Both the position numbers and the translations under genes were made by a program. A model generated the notes under the pieces. The model saw only the letters and a program-made list of their open reading frames with translations, was not told the origin of the DNA and did no database searches. From Pseudomonas sp. PH1b (GTDB taxonomy: Bacteria > Pseudomonadota > Gammaproteobacteria > Pseudomonadales > Pseudomonadaceae): a DNA stretch of 64,000 nucleotides. The DNA lies in contig NZ_AYMU01000004.1 in NCBI RefSeq assembly GCF_000633395.1, positions 310,001 to 374,000 of the forward strand. Direction: 5' to 3'. Below, piece by piece: positions 38,728 to 47,896 of this stretch; the first letter of the stretch is position 1; each line of letters opens with the position of its first letter.

Positions 38728-39656
38728 TGCGCGGCGTACAGCGCGCACTGCGAGGTGCGCTGCTGTCGCTGTGGCTGGTGAGCGGCGGCGCCCTGATGGC
38801 GCAGCCTGCCGTTGCAACGCCCACGGAAGGGCTGGCGTCGAGCCAGGCCGAACCGCGGGCGGCCAGTCCGGCGACAGCCCCGATCGAAAGCCTGTTCCCC
38901 AAGTTGACCGGGCGCGTGGTGGACACCGCGCAGTTGCTCACGCCTTCGGCGCAGGTCTACCTGACGCAAATGCTCGAGCGCCTCGAGCAGAGCACCACCG
39001 ATCAGGTGGTGGTGGTCACGGTGCCGAGCCTGGGCGGCTACAGTATCGAGGAGTTCGGCCTGCAACTGGGGCGGCACTGGGGCATCGGCCAGAAGGACAA
39101 GAACAACGGTGTCCTGCTGCTGGTGGCCAAGGACGAGCGCAAGGTGCGGATCGAAGTGGGTTACGGCCTGGAAGGGCGGATCAACGACATCTGGGCCCAC
39201 TTCATCATCGACGATTCGATCATCCCGTACTTCAAGGATGACCTGTACTCCTCCGGGATCATTGCCGGGACCACCTCCATCGTGCGCCTGCTGGAGCCCG
39301 ACAGCAGCCGGATCCTGGTGCATCGTTCGGTGGAGAAAAACTGGTTCCAGCAGATCGACTGGATGTTGTGGTTCAAGGTGGTGTTCTATTCGGTGTTCGT
39401 CGGCTTGCCGCTGGCCGGGTTCTTCGTCTCCTGGCGCGACGGTGGTGATTCGGCAGGCAACGGCCGGCCCTATGCCAGCGACGACTCGCCCAGGCGCGAG
39501 CCCAGGGCCGAGCGCGACTCGGGTTCGAGCAGCAGTTCATTCAACTGGTTCGACTCCGACAGCTCCAGTTCCAGTTCCAGCTCCAGTTCGGACTCGGGCA
39601 GTTTCAGTGGCGGTGGCGGCAGTTTTGGCGGTGGCGGGGCGTCCGGCAGTTGGTAG
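38727..39656 (+). CDS. TPM-domain membrane protein (YgcG-like), first copy
   Basis: A 309-residue envelope protein: signal peptide, TPM domain at about residues 55-180 (GRVVDTAQLLTPSAQVYL, GRHWGIGQKDKNNGVLLLVAKDERKVRIEVGYG split by the family core), a membrane helix near 215-235 and a low-complexity tail of Ser then Gly (FSGGGGSFGGGGASGSW). TPM domains resemble the photosystem II repair phosphatase TLP18.3. One-base overlap with lemA. Confidence 0.85.
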   Translation: MRGVQRALRGALLSLWLVSGGALMAQPAVATPTEGLASSQAEPRAASPATAPIESLFPKLTGRVVDTAQLLTPSAQVYLTQMLERLEQSTTDQVVVVTVPSLGGYSIEEFGLQLGRHWGIGQKDKNNGVLLLVAKDERKVRIEVGYGLEGRINDIWAHFIIDDSIIPYFKDDLYSSGIIAGTTSIVRLLEPDSSRILVHRSVEKNWFQQIDWMLWFKVVFYSVFVGLPLAGFFVSWRDGGDSAGNGRPYASDDSPRREPRAERDSGSSSSSFNWFDSDSSSSSSSSSSDSGSFSGGGGSFGGGGASGSW

Positions 39657-39689
39657 TGCACACGGACAATCATTAAGGACGAGGTGCTG

Positions 39690-40436
39690 ATGCGACTTTA
39701 TAAAATCGGCCTGGTGCTGTTGCTCTGGGTCTTTGCGGTCTCGGCTCAGGCCGAGCTGAAGTTTCCGGCCCTGAGCGGGCGGGTGGTGGACGAGGCGCAG
39801 CTGATCGAGCCGGCTACCCGGGCTCAGTTGACCCAGGAACTGCAAGCCCACGAACAGACCACCGGCGAGCAGTTGGTGGTGGTCACCCTGCCGGACCTGC
39901 AAGGCGCCAGCATCGAGGACTTCGGCTACCAGCTGGGGCGGCACTGGGGCATTGGCCAGAAGGACAAGAACAACGGCGCGCTGCTGATCGTCGCCCGGGA
40001 CGAGCGCAAGCTGCGCATCGAAGTCGGCTATGGCCTGGAAGACCGCCTGACCGACGCCCAGGCCTCGGTGATCATCAACCAGGTGATCACCCCGGCGTTC
40101 AAGACCGGGCAGTTCAGCAAGGGCATCAGCGACGGGGTCTCGGCCATGCTCCTGGTGCTCGGCGGCACGCCCCTGGATGAGCCGGCCACGGTGTACGGTA
40201 GCGGCGAGAGCAGCGGCCAGGACGATTTTGTCCAGCGGCATCCGTTGCTGTTCATTTTCCTGGTGCTGCTGTTCATCCTGGTGGTCGTGGTGGCGCAGGC
40301 GCTCGGTTTGATCACGACCACCGGCGGGCGTGGCGGCGGTGGCTTCGGCGGCGGATTTGGTGGCGGGTCCGGTGGTGGCGGCTTCAGCGGCGGTGGTGGC
40401 AGCTTCGGCGGCGGCGGTTCGTCCGGCGGCTGGTAA
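39690..40436 (+). CDS. TPM-domain membrane protein (YgcG-like), second copy
   Basis: A 248-residue paralogue of the preceding protein: signal peptide ending SAQAELK, TPM domain (GRVVDEAQLIEPATRAQL, GYGLEDRLTDAQ), a membrane helix near 190-210 and a Gly-rich tail ending GGGGSSGGW. The ATG at 39690 follows AGGACGAGG; a GTG two codons earlier is possible. 33 bases from the first copy. Confidence 0.85.
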   Translation: MRLYKIGLVLLLWVFAVSAQAELKFPALSGRVVDEAQLIEPATRAQLTQELQAHEQTTGEQLVVVTLPDLQGASIEDFGYQLGRHWGIGQKDKNNGALLIVARDERKLRIEVGYGLEDRLTDAQASVIINQVITPAFKTGQFSKGISDGVSAMLLVLGGTPLDEPATVYGSGESSGQDDFVQRHPLLFIFLVLLFILVVVVAQALGLITTTGGRGGGGFGGGFGGGSGGGGFSGGGGSFGGGGSSGGW

Positions 40437-40465
40437 CTGAAAATAAAAAGCGGATATCCAACGAC

Positions 40466-41083
40466 ATGGCATTACTGAGTGAGTACGAACAACGGCAGGT
40501 GGCCGAAGCCATTGCCCGGGTCGAGCAGCAGACCGACGCCGAACTGGTGACGGTGCTGGCGGCCCGGGCCGACGACTACGCCTATATCCCGCTGCTCTGG
40601 GCCAGCCTGCTGGCCCTGGTGGTGCCGGGGCTGGTGCACTACGCCACCGGCTGGCTGAACATGCACCTGTTGCTGCTGGCGCAATGGGCGACCTTCATCG
40701 TCCTGTGCCTGGTGTTCCGCCTGCCGCGCATCACCACCCGGCTGATCCCGCGGTCGGTGCGCCACTGGCGCGCCTCGAACCTGGCCCGGCGCCAGTTTCT
40801 CGAGCAGAACCTGCACCACACCGTGGGTGGCACCGGGGTGCTGATCTTCGTCAGCGAGGCTGAGCGCTATGTGGAGATCCTGGTGGACGAGGGCATCTCC
40901 AAGCGCCTCGACGACCGTGAATGGGGCGCCATCGTCCAGGCCTTCACCCAGCAGGTGAAGCAGGGCCAGACCTTGCAGGGTTTTCTCGACTGCATCGCTG
41001 CCAGCGGCGAGCTGCTCAAGACCCACGTGCCCCTGACCCAGGTGCGCAACGAGCTGCCCAACCGCCTGGTGGTGCTCAACTGA
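40466..41083 (+). CDS. TPM-domain protein, third copy with N-terminal cytosolic start
   Basis: A 205-residue TPM protein without a signal peptide. It has the TPM core split around two membrane helices (residues 38-58 and 68-88), followed by VGGTGVLIFVSEAERYVEILVDEGIS. This layout differs from copies one and two, which are secreted and tail-anchored, so the three probably form parts of one membrane assembly with LemA. Last gene of the operon. Confidence 0.83.
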   Translation: MALLSEYEQRQVAEAIARVEQQTDAELVTVLAARADDYAYIPLLWASLLALVVPGLVHYATGWLNMHLLLLAQWATFIVLCLVFRLPRITTRLIPRSVRHWRASNLARRQFLEQNLHHTVGGTGVLIFVSEAERYVEILVDEGISKRLDDREWGAIVQAFTQQVKQGQTLQGFLDCIAASGELLKTHVPLTQVRNELPNRLVVLN

Positions 41084-41092
41084 CCTCCCGCC

Positions 41093-41590
41093 GTAGGAGC
41101 CGGCTCGCCGGCGAAGAGGCCCCCAAGTCTTGCACCGCCCTTGAGGACGCCTTCGCTGGCAAGCCAGCTCCTACGGCTGGCGCGATATCGGTGTTGTTCA
41201 TGTAGGAGCCGGCTTGCCGGCGAAGAGGCCCCCCAGTCTTGCACCGCCCTTGAGGACGCCTTCGCTGGCAAGCCAGCTCCTACGGCTGGCGCGATATCGC
41301 TGTTGTTCCTGTAGGAGCCGGCTTGCCGGCGAAGAGGCCCCCGAGTCTTGCACCGCCCTTGAGGACGCCTTCGCTGGCAAGCCAGCTCCTACGGTTGGCG
41401 CGATATCGGTGTGGTTCTTGTAGGAGCCGGCTTGCCGGCGAAGAGGCCCCCGAGTTTTGCACCGTCCTTGAGGACGCTTTCGCTGGCAAGCCAGCTCCTA
41501 CGGCTGGCGCGATATCGGTGTGGTTCTTGTAGGAGACGGCTTGCCGGCGCATGGTCTCTGAGCCTTGCACCGCCTTCGGGCGACGATTTT
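41093..41590. repeat. REP array, four full units and one degenerate, 109 bp period
   Basis: Heads at 41093, 41202, 41311, 41420 and a mutated one (GTAGGAGACGGC) at 41529. Each full unit pairs GTAGGAGCCGGC with an inverted tail ending GCCAGCTCCTAC, joined by a linker with CTTGCACCGCCCTTGAGGAC, and ends in GGCGCGATATCG. It fills most of the 608-base gap 41084-41691. The final 100 bases show no further feature. Confidence 0.9.
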
Positions 41591-41691
41591 TTACCGTCGG
41601 GTGAATAACTGCGTGCCCCGACGGGGCTTGCTCCCTAAAATAGCCGCCATTCCCTGATCGACACCGCGCATCGCCCGAGGCTCCTGCCCCC

Positions 41692-42909
41692 ATGTCTGTT
41701 ACCGCACCTTCCGCGCGCTCCGCGCCGGATCATCACGCTCAGTTCCTGCAATTGCTCGACACCAGCCTCACGCAGAACGCCTTTATCAAGCTGGTACTGG
41801 CCAAGCATGTGGGGCCGGAGGCGGACCTGCAACGCCTGATCATCAAGCAACTGACGGTCAAGGAGCAGCCGTGCCTGTCCCTGGTCTACCGCTACAAGAC
41901 CCGGGACATCACCAAGAACTTCCCCCTGGCCGAGGGCGTGGCGCTGATTGCCGAGCTGTTGCCGGCGTCGTTCAAGAACGCCCACCTGCTGACCCTGAGC
42001 GATGAAGTGCAGTTGGAGTACAGCAAGAAGGGCAAGAGCTCGCTGTTCAAGGGCAAACCGCAACAGCAGCGCGAGGTGCCGTCCGCCGAGCACAATCGCG
42101 AGAAGAACCGCTTCCTCGATCTGAGCCGGCCGTTCCTCGCTGATCTCGGGGTGACCAACAAGCAGCACGAGCTGATTCCGGCGATGTCGCGCAAGTGGAA
42201 GCAGATCAACAAGTTCATCGAAGTCTTCAGCCATGCCTTGAGCAGCTCGCCGATCAAGCTCGACCAGCCGGTGCGGGTCGCCGACTTCGGCTCCGGCAAG
42301 GGCTACCTGACCTTCGCCATCCACGACTACCTGTGCAACACCCTGCAGGCGCAGGGGCAGGTGACGGGCGTGGAGCTGCGCGAAGACATGGTGACCCTGT
42401 GCAATGCCGCAGCGGCGCGCCTCGATCACCCGGGCCTGGTGTTCAAGTGCGGCGACGTGCGTAGCGTGGCCCCCAGCCAGTTGGAAGTGATGATCGCCCT
42501 GCATGCCTGCGATATCGCCACCGACTATGCGATCCACACCGGCATCCGCTCCGGCGCGTCGATCATCATGTGCTCGCCGTGCTGCCACAAGCAGATCCGC
42601 CTGCAGATCCAGAGCCCGGCGCTGCTCAAGCCGATGCTGCAATACGGCCTGCACCTGGGGCAGCAGGCGGAGATGGTCACCGACAGCCTGCGGGCGCTGT
42701 TCCTCGAAGCCTGCGGTTATGAAACCAAGGTCTTCGAGTTCATCTCCCTGGAACACACCAACAAGAACAAGATGATCCTCGCGGTCAAACGCGCCGAGCC
42801 CCAGGACGCGGCCCCACTGCTGGCGAAGATCGAAGAACTCAAGGCCTTCTACCAGATCAGCGAGCACTGCCTGGAAACCCTGCTCAAGGCCGATGGCTAC
42901 CTGAGCTGA
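41692..42909 (+). CDS. Class I SAM-dependent methyltransferase (Methyltransf_32-like)
   Basis: A 405-residue protein with SAM motif I VADFGSGKGYLTFA at residues 196-209 and a Cys-rich segment IIMCSPCCHKQIR typical of the METTL25/Methyltransf_32 group. The N-terminal 190 residues are an uncharacterised helical domain. The substrate, possibly RNA or protein, cannot be told from sequence. Its last 13 bases overlap the convergent DMT transporter gene. Confidence 0.8.
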   Translation: MSVTAPSARSAPDHHAQFLQLLDTSLTQNAFIKLVLAKHVGPEADLQRLIIKQLTVKEQPCLSLVYRYKTRDITKNFPLAEGVALIAELLPASFKNAHLLTLSDEVQLEYSKKGKSSLFKGKPQQQREVPSAEHNREKNRFLDLSRPFLADLGVTNKQHELIPAMSRKWKQINKFIEVFSHALSSSPIKLDQPVRVADFGSGKGYLTFAIHDYLCNTLQAQGQVTGVELREDMVTLCNAAAARLDHPGLVFKCGDVRSVAPSQLEVMIALHACDIATDYAIHTGIRSGASIIMCSPCCHKQIRLQIQSPALLKPMLQYGLHLGQQAEMVTDSLRALFLEACGYETKVFEFISLEHTNKNKMILAVKRAEPQDAAPLLAKIEELKAFYQISEHCLETLLKADGYLS

Positions 42910-43799
42910 GCCTTTGGCGCCGGGGCCGCTGGTTGCACCGCGGTCTTGCGCCCAAGCATCACGGTCAGGATCACCCCCACCGCGAACACCCAGGTGACGG
43001 GTTCCACCTGTTCACCGAAGAACAGCGCGGAAAAGGCGATGGTGAAGAAGATCTGCAGCAGTTGCACCTGGCTGACCCGGGCAATGCCGCCCATGGCCAG
43101 CCCGGCGTACCAGGCGAAGAAGCCGAGGAACTGCGAGAACAGCGCCACGTAGCCAAAGGCCCACCAGGTCTTGCCGGAAATCGCCCCCTGATGCTGCGCC
43201 GCCAGGTACCACACGGGCCCGATCAGCAACGGCGTGGACAGCACCAGCGCCCAGCAGATCACCTGCCAGCCGCCCATCTCCCTGGCCAGCCGGCCGCCTT
43301 CGGCATAACCCAGGCCCCCCACGGCAATCGCCCCGAGCATCAGCACGTCACCGGCCTGGATGCTCCCGGCGCCACTGATCAGCGCATAGCCCAGCACCAG
43401 GGCGCTGCCCAGGGCGGCGCAGGCCCAGAAGGCCTTTGAGGGACGCTCATGGGACAGCCAGGCTGCGTACAGCGCCACGCACAGCGGCTGCAGGCCATTG
43501 ACCAGGGCGCCATGGGAGGCGGGCAGGGTTTGCATGGCCCAGGCCGAGAGCACCGGGAACCCGAGAATGACCCCGAGGATCACCAGGCTCAGGCCCTTGA
43601 CCTGCTTCCAGGTTGGCCAGGGTTCCCGGCGCCAGAGCAACAGCAGGGCCGCTGGAATCGCCGCGAACAACGCCCGGCCCAAACCGTTGAGCAACGGATG
43701 GATTTCTACCACCACGATACGGGTGAAGGGCAGGGTCAGGCTGAAGATGACGACACCCAGCAGGCCCAGGGCCATGCCGGTGTTTTCGCGGGAAGACAT
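42897..43799 (-). CDS. EamA/DMT-family transporter
   Basis: A 300-residue inner membrane protein with ten helices in two EamA repeats, for example GALVNGLQPLCVALYAAWL and SQFLGFFAWYAGLAMGG. Likely a metabolite or amino-acid exporter of unknown specificity. It is convergent with and overlaps the methyltransferase gene. Confidence 0.85.
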   Translation of the reverse strand: MSSRENTGMALGLLGVVIFSLTLPFTRIVVVEIHPLLNGLGRALFAAIPAALLLLWRREPWPTWKQVKGLSLVILGVILGFPVLSAWAMQTLPASHGALVNGLQPLCVALYAAWLSHERPSKAFWACAALGSALVLGYALISGAGSIQAGDVLMLGAIAVGGLGYAEGGRLAREMGGWQVICWALVLSTPLLIGPVWYLAAQHQGAISGKTWWAFGYVALFSQFLGFFAWYAGLAMGGIARVSQVQLLQIFFTIAFSALFFGEQVEPVTWVFAVGVILTVMLGRKTAVQPAAPAPKAQLR

Positions 43800-43910
43800 A
43801 AGGGTTACCAGAATTCGTACAGGGACACAGGTGCCTGCATCTAGCCATAAAGCCGCGTGACCCTGCTGCTACAGCTGGGTGCAGAGTTGTCCGTACAGTT
43901 GGAGAGGAGC

Positions 43911-43985
43911 AGCGGCAAGCTGCAAGCCACAAGCGGCAAGAATCAGCGTACCCACTTGAAGCTTGCCGCTTGCAGCTTGCAGCTG
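43911..43985. repeat. Intergenic imperfect inverted repeat
   Basis: AGCGGCAAGCTGCAAG (43911-43926) with CGGCAAG (43934-43940) is inverted as GCTTGCCGCTTGCAGC (43961-43976) and following bases, with a seven-base insertion in the left arm. It is a common type of Pseudomonas intergenic palindrome and lies between the DMT and DJ-1 genes. Confidence 0.65.
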
Positions 43986-44073
43986 TAGTACCCCGTTATT
44001 ACCCGGCCCGGTGGATTGGGACTACCTTGAATACTCCTTGTGCCCACGTCTTTCCCTGAAAGGAGTCCACTCC

Positions 44074-44655
44074 ATGGCTGCGAAAAAGATCCTCATGCTG
44101 GTTGGCGATTACGTCGAAGACTACGAAGTGATGGTGCCGTTCCAGGCCTTGCTGATGGTCGGTCACCAGGTGCATGCGGTGTGCCCCGACAAGACGGCCG
44201 GGCAGACCGTGCGCACGGCGATCCACGACTTCGAGGGCGACCAGACCTACAGCGAAAAGCCGGGCCATCTGTTTGCCCTGAACTTCGATTTTGCCCAGGT
44301 GAAATCCAGCGATTACGACGCGCTGCTGATCCCCGGTGGCCGTGCCCCGGAATACCTGCGCCTGAACGAAAAGGTCCTGCAACTGGTCAAGGAATTCGAT
44401 CAGGCCGGCAAGCCGATTGCGGCGGTGTGTCATGGCGCGCAACTGCTGGCGGCGGCGGGGATTCTGGAAGGCCGCGAATGCAGCGCCTACCCGGCCTGTG
44501 CCCCGGAAGTGCGGCTGGCGGGCGGCACCTATATCGATATCCCCGTGACCCAAGGCCATGTTCAAGGCAATCTGGCCACTGCCCCGGCCTGGCCGGCGCA
44601 CCCTAGCTGGCTGGCGGGTTTCCTCGGGCTGCTGGGCACCCGGATCACGTTGTAA
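44074..44655 (+). CDS. DJ-1/PfpI-family protein
   Basis: A 193-residue protein of the class I glutamine-amidotransferase-like DJ-1/PfpI fold. The reactive nucleophile is Cys119 followed by His120 in [10 protein letters not shown], with [10 protein letters not shown] earlier. Such proteins act as stress proteins, proteases or glyoxalases. ATG at 44074 after AAAGGAG; an open extension to 43963 crosses the inverted repeat and is not used. Confidence 0.87.
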   Translation: MAAKKILMLVGDYVEDYEVMVPFQALLMVGHQVHAVCPDKTAGQTVRTAIHDFEGDQTYSEKPGHLFALNFDFAQVKSSDYDALLIPGGRAPEYLRLNEKVLQLVKEFDQAGKPIAAVCHGAQLLAAAGILEGRECSAYPACAPEVRLAGGTYIDIPVTQGHVQGNLATAPAWPAHPSWLAGFLGLLGTRITL

Positions 44656-44669
44656 ACGAGGATCACCTC

Positions 44670-44975
44670 ATGTGCGAGTTGTACGTCAAGGCCGACCCGA
44701 TTCTCTACGAGTCGCGTTCGCGCTCGCTGCGCATCTGTGGCGTGGTCACCACCCTGCGCCTGGAAAACCAGTTCTGGGACATCCTCAGCGAGATCGCCGA
44801 GGTGGACGGCATGACCACCAACCAACTGATCGCCAAGCTCTATGAAGAGGTCATGGACTATCGCGGCGAGGTGGTGAATTTCGCCTCCTTCCTGCGGGTC
44901 AGTTGCACCCGCTACCTGAGTCAGCGGCGCAATGCAGCTCCCGACCTCAGTCTGGTGCGGCGTAACGCGCTGTAG
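44670..44975 (+). CDS. Ribbon-helix-helix domain protein
   Basis: A 101-residue protein with an RHH-type segment: strand SLRICGVVTTLRLE, helix QFWDILSEIAEVDG, turn and helix MTTNQLIAKLYEEVMDYRGEV. Probably a small DNA-binding or aryl-sulfate-type RHH_4 regulator. It follows the DJ-1 gene by 14 bases and may be co-transcribed. The 137 bases after it hold nothing I recognise. Confidence 0.75.
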   Translation: MCELYVKADPILYESRSRSLRICGVVTTLRLENQFWDILSEIAEVDGMTTNQLIAKLYEEVMDYRGEVVNFASFLRVSCTRYLSQRRNAAPDLSLVRRNAL

Positions 44976-45112
44976 TCGCTGTCGAAGGCGGCGCACGGCC
45001 AGGAGGGCGAAAGGCAGGAGCGCTGAATGCCGATCAGTGACAAGCTCCCTGGCCACGGATCACGCGCTCACTTTTGCGCGGCGGGCACCCGATGCCACCG
45101 CCGCTCAGGACG

Positions 45113-46114
45113 TCAGCTGATTTTGCTGAGGAACCCTGGCAGTTCCTGCTCGGGCAGCACCGACAACACTTTCAAGCGTTGCAGCATGCGCTGGCGAGCC
45201 CGTTGCAGGTGTTCCCTGAGGTTCAGGGCGGCGGCGTCGAAGGCGCCATGCAGCAGCAATTCGAGGATCAGCCGGTGTTCGGCGAGCATCGCCGGGTCGG
45301 CACCGATGCCCAGCAGGCGGTAGAAGATCCGGTTGATGATCATCGGGCTCTGGGCCTGGCGGATCAGCGCCGCCATCTTGCGATTCTGCAGGCCGCCCAG
45401 GCAGTGCTGGTGCAGGTCTTCTTCCAGGCGTTCGAGGTCTTCCAGGCCGCAATGCTCGGCCTGTTGTGCCTGGGTCACCCGTTGCAGCATCTGCTCCAGC
45501 TGTTCGCGGCTCAGGCCCGGTGCGCTCTGGCGCAGGGCCTCGGGCTCCAGGCAGGCGCGCAGTTCGTAGTCTTCGGTGACTTCGCGGGCGGTCAGGGGGC
45601 CGGCCAGCCATTGTGAATAAGGTTCCTTTTCCACCAGCCCGCGGTCGCGCAGGCGCATCAGGGCTTCGCGCACCACCGCGCGGCTGACACCGTAGTGTTC
45701 GGCGGCGGCCTGTTCGTCGAGGCGGAAATGGCCGAAGGCGATGCAGGTGGACAGGGCGCTGCCGATTTCCTCGTAGATCCGTTCCCCCAGGGGCCGGGTG
45801 TCCACCAGCTCTTCGTCACTGGCCAGGCCCAGGTGGGCGTGGCTCAGGGGCAAGCGCAGGGGGTCGATCTCCAGGCCCTGGGGGTTGATCAGGTAGCCGC
45901 GGCCATCGAAGCGACAGATCAGGCCTTCGCCGTGCAGCAGGTCCAGAGCCTTGCGCACCGGCACCCGGCTGGTGCCGAACAGTTCCGCCAGGGGCGCTTC
46001 CAGCAGCACGAGGCCCTGCAGGGCGGTGCCCTGGAGGATGGCGTCACGCAATACCTGACGAATCATGGCGTAGCGCGATGCGGTGCGCGGGTCCTCTGCT
46101 GACACTGCTTTCAT
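45113..46114 (-). CDS. GntR-family regulator with two winged-helix domains and an FCD domain
   Basis: A 333-residue regulator, about 100 longer than usual FadR-type proteins. A first winged helix lies at 15-75 (ETLAELFG-type SRVPVRKALDLLHGEGLI), a second at 109-170 (YGVSRAVVREALMRLRDRGLV), and the all-helical FCD effector domain at 178-310. Two GntR DNA-binding domains in one chain are unusual. It diverges from the amidase cluster and probably represses it. Confidence 0.85.
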   Translation of the reverse strand: MKAVSAEDPRTASRYAMIRQVLRDAILQGTALQGLVLLEAPLAELFGTSRVPVRKALDLLHGEGLICRFDGRGYLINPQGLEIDPLRLPLSHAHLGLASDEELVDTRPLGERIYEEIGSALSTCIAFGHFRLDEQAAAEHYGVSRAVVREALMRLRDRGLVEKEPYSQWLAGPLTAREVTEDYELRACLEPEALRQSAPGLSREQLEQMLQRVTQAQQAEHCGLEDLERLEEDLHQHCLGGLQNRKMAALIRQAQSPMIINRIFYRLLGIGADPAMLAEHRLILELLLHGAFDAAALNLREHLQRARQRMLQRLKVLSVLPEQELPGFLSKIS

Positions 46115-46246
46115 CGGTTCCTCTAGGGTCTGCTGGTGTTCCGGTGACGGCCGGGGATTCTCTCACAGTTGCCCAGTGTCACTGAGTGCCACGTTTTGCT
46201 GCCCTGTCCTGGGGCCATCTCCGTGGGATTGTTACCTTTCTGCACT

Positions 46247-46277
46247 AAAATGTACTTTTTAATAAAAGATACATTAT
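46247..46277. promoter_or_regulatory. Long AT-rich operator candidate, regulator-proximal
   Basis: AAAATGTAC (46247-46255), a 13-base AT-only centre and ATACATTAT (46269-46277). Seven of nine positions match the inverse of the left arm. It shares arm, centre and spacing with the site at 46437-46467. Confidence 0.65.
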
Positions 46278-46436
46278 TTCACTCGCTGCCCTTTGCCTAC
46301 GCTTTTTCTCTGGTACTGGCTGGCCTTCTTCGACCATCAACCCACTCTGCTTCGCTATTGTTGGGCGATTCGAGGGTTTTCAGGCGGCCGGCTGACCACG
46401 CCGTTGCGCTGAGGTGGCACGAAACCTGCTCTGATA

Positions 46437-46467
46437 AAAATGTACATTTTAATATTTAGTACATTTT
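46437..46467. promoter_or_regulatory. Long AT-rich operator candidate, amidase-proximal
   Basis: A perfect nine-base dyad AAAATGTAC (46437-46445) and GTACATTTT (46459-46467) around 13 AT bases, 22 bases before the amidase start. The core TGTAC/GTACA is of the GntR TnGTnnnACnA kind. Together with the proximal site it fills the 375-base gap 46115-46489; the remaining DNA is unusually AT-rich. Confidence 0.7.
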
Positions 46468-46489
46468 ATCTGTTGCTGCGGAGTGTGCC

Positions 46490-47848
46490 ATGAACCCTCA
46501 ATCACTGAACGATGCCACGGCCCTGGCCGAAGCCTTCGCCCAAGGTCGCAACGATCCGGTTCAGGCGCTGGAGCAGGCCCTGGAGTTGGCCGAGGGTTCA
46601 TCCTCTGTGTTCATTTCCCTGTGCCCGTCCCGGGCCCGGCGTGAAGCCGAGGCGGCCGCTGCCCGTTGGCGTGATGGGCAGCCCCTGAGCCTGCTCGATG
46701 GCGTGCCCCTGGCCTGGAAGGACCTGTTCGATGTGGCCGGGAGCATTACCACCGCGGCAGCCCAGGTGCGTCGCGACGCTTCGCCGGCCCTGGCGGACGC
46801 TCCCAGCGTCGGCCGTCTGTGCCGGGCTGGGCTGGTCAGCCTGGGCAAGACCAACCTCAGTGAGTTCGCCTACTCCGGGCTGGGCCTGAACCCGCACTTC
46901 GGCACCCCGATCAACCCCCACAGCGATGGTCAGCCACGGATTCCCGGAGGCTCCTCGGCAGGTTCGGCGGTGGCCGTGGCCGCCGGCATCGTACCCATTG
47001 CCATGGGCACCGACACCGCCGGTTCGATCCGCATTCCCGCGGCCTTCAACGGCCTGGTGGGCTATCGCGCCAGTTGCCAGCGCTACAACCGTGAGGGGGT
47101 CTTTCCCCTGGCCGAGAGTCTCGACAGCCTTGGCCCGCTGACCCGTAGCGTGCGCGATGCCTGGGCCATCGATGAACTGCTGCGCGGTGCTGACCCACGG
47201 CCGCTGCCGGTGCCGCGCACGCTGGCCGGGCAGCGTTTCTGGGTCGATCAGCAGGTGCTGGACGACAGCCGCACCGAACCTGCGGTCAGGGCCAATCTGC
47301 TGGACGCCATCGAACGCTTGCAACAGGCCGGAGCACAGGTGGACCTGCGCCCGCTGCACAGCCTGCAGGCCACCCTGCAACTGATTCAGGAGCAGGGCTG
47401 GCTCGGCGCCGCCGAGGCCTTCGCCCTGCATCAGCCGCTGCTCGACAGCGAATACGCCGAGCAGCTCGATCCGCGGGTCCGCCGCCGCCTGGAAAGCGCC
47501 CGGCAGATGCCCGCCAGCCAGTTGCTGCGGCTTTATCAGGCCCGGCGCCAGTTGCAGCAGCAACTGCGCGACGAGCTGGACGGCGCGGTGCTGATCACCC
47601 CGACCGTGGCCCACGTGGCACCGCCCCTGGCGCCCCTGGAGGCCGATGACGAGCTGTTTGCCCGCACCAACCTGGCGACCTTGCGCCTGACCATGCCCGG
47701 CAGCTTTCTCGATATGCCCGGCGTGGCCCTGCCCAGTGGCTGCGACGCCCAGGGCCTGCCTAGCAGCATGCTGCTGAGCCTGCCCCAGGGCGAGGACGCA
47801 CAACTGCTGGCCACGGCCCTGGCGGTGGAAGCGCTGCTGCGTCGCTGA
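46490..47848 (+). CDS. Amidase of the amidase-signature family
   Basis: A 452-residue cytoplasmic amidase with Lys77 (LAWKDLF), cis-Ser155 (GGSSAGS) and nucleophile Ser179 (GTDTAGSIRIP), the canonical 24-residue spacing between the serines. It differs much from the amidase at 29620, so it is not a recent duplicate. First gene of the cluster; it could open a half-amide produced by the cyclic imidase that follows. Confidence 0.88.
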   Translation: MNPQSLNDATALAEAFAQGRNDPVQALEQALELAEGSSSVFISLCPSRARREAEAAAARWRDGQPLSLLDGVPLAWKDLFDVAGSITTAAAQVRRDASPALADAPSVGRLCRAGLVSLGKTNLSEFAYSGLGLNPHFGTPINPHSDGQPRIPGGSSAGSAVAVAAGIVPIAMGTDTAGSIRIPAAFNGLVGYRASCQRYNREGVFPLAESLDSLGPLTRSVRDAWAIDELLRGADPRPLPVPRTLAGQRFWVDQQVLDDSRTEPAVRANLLDAIERLQQAGAQVDLRPLHSLQATLQLIQEQGWLGAAEAFALHQPLLDSEYAEQLDPRVRRRLESARQMPASQLLRLYQARRQLQQQLRDELDGAVLITPTVAHVAPPLAPLEADDELFARTNLATLRLTMPGSFLDMPGVALPSGCDAQGLPSSMLLSLPQGEDAQLLATALAVEALLRR

Positions 47849-47896
47849 GTTCCCGCCAACCCTTTTCCAACAACCAGCAAACCCTGGAGGCCGCTC

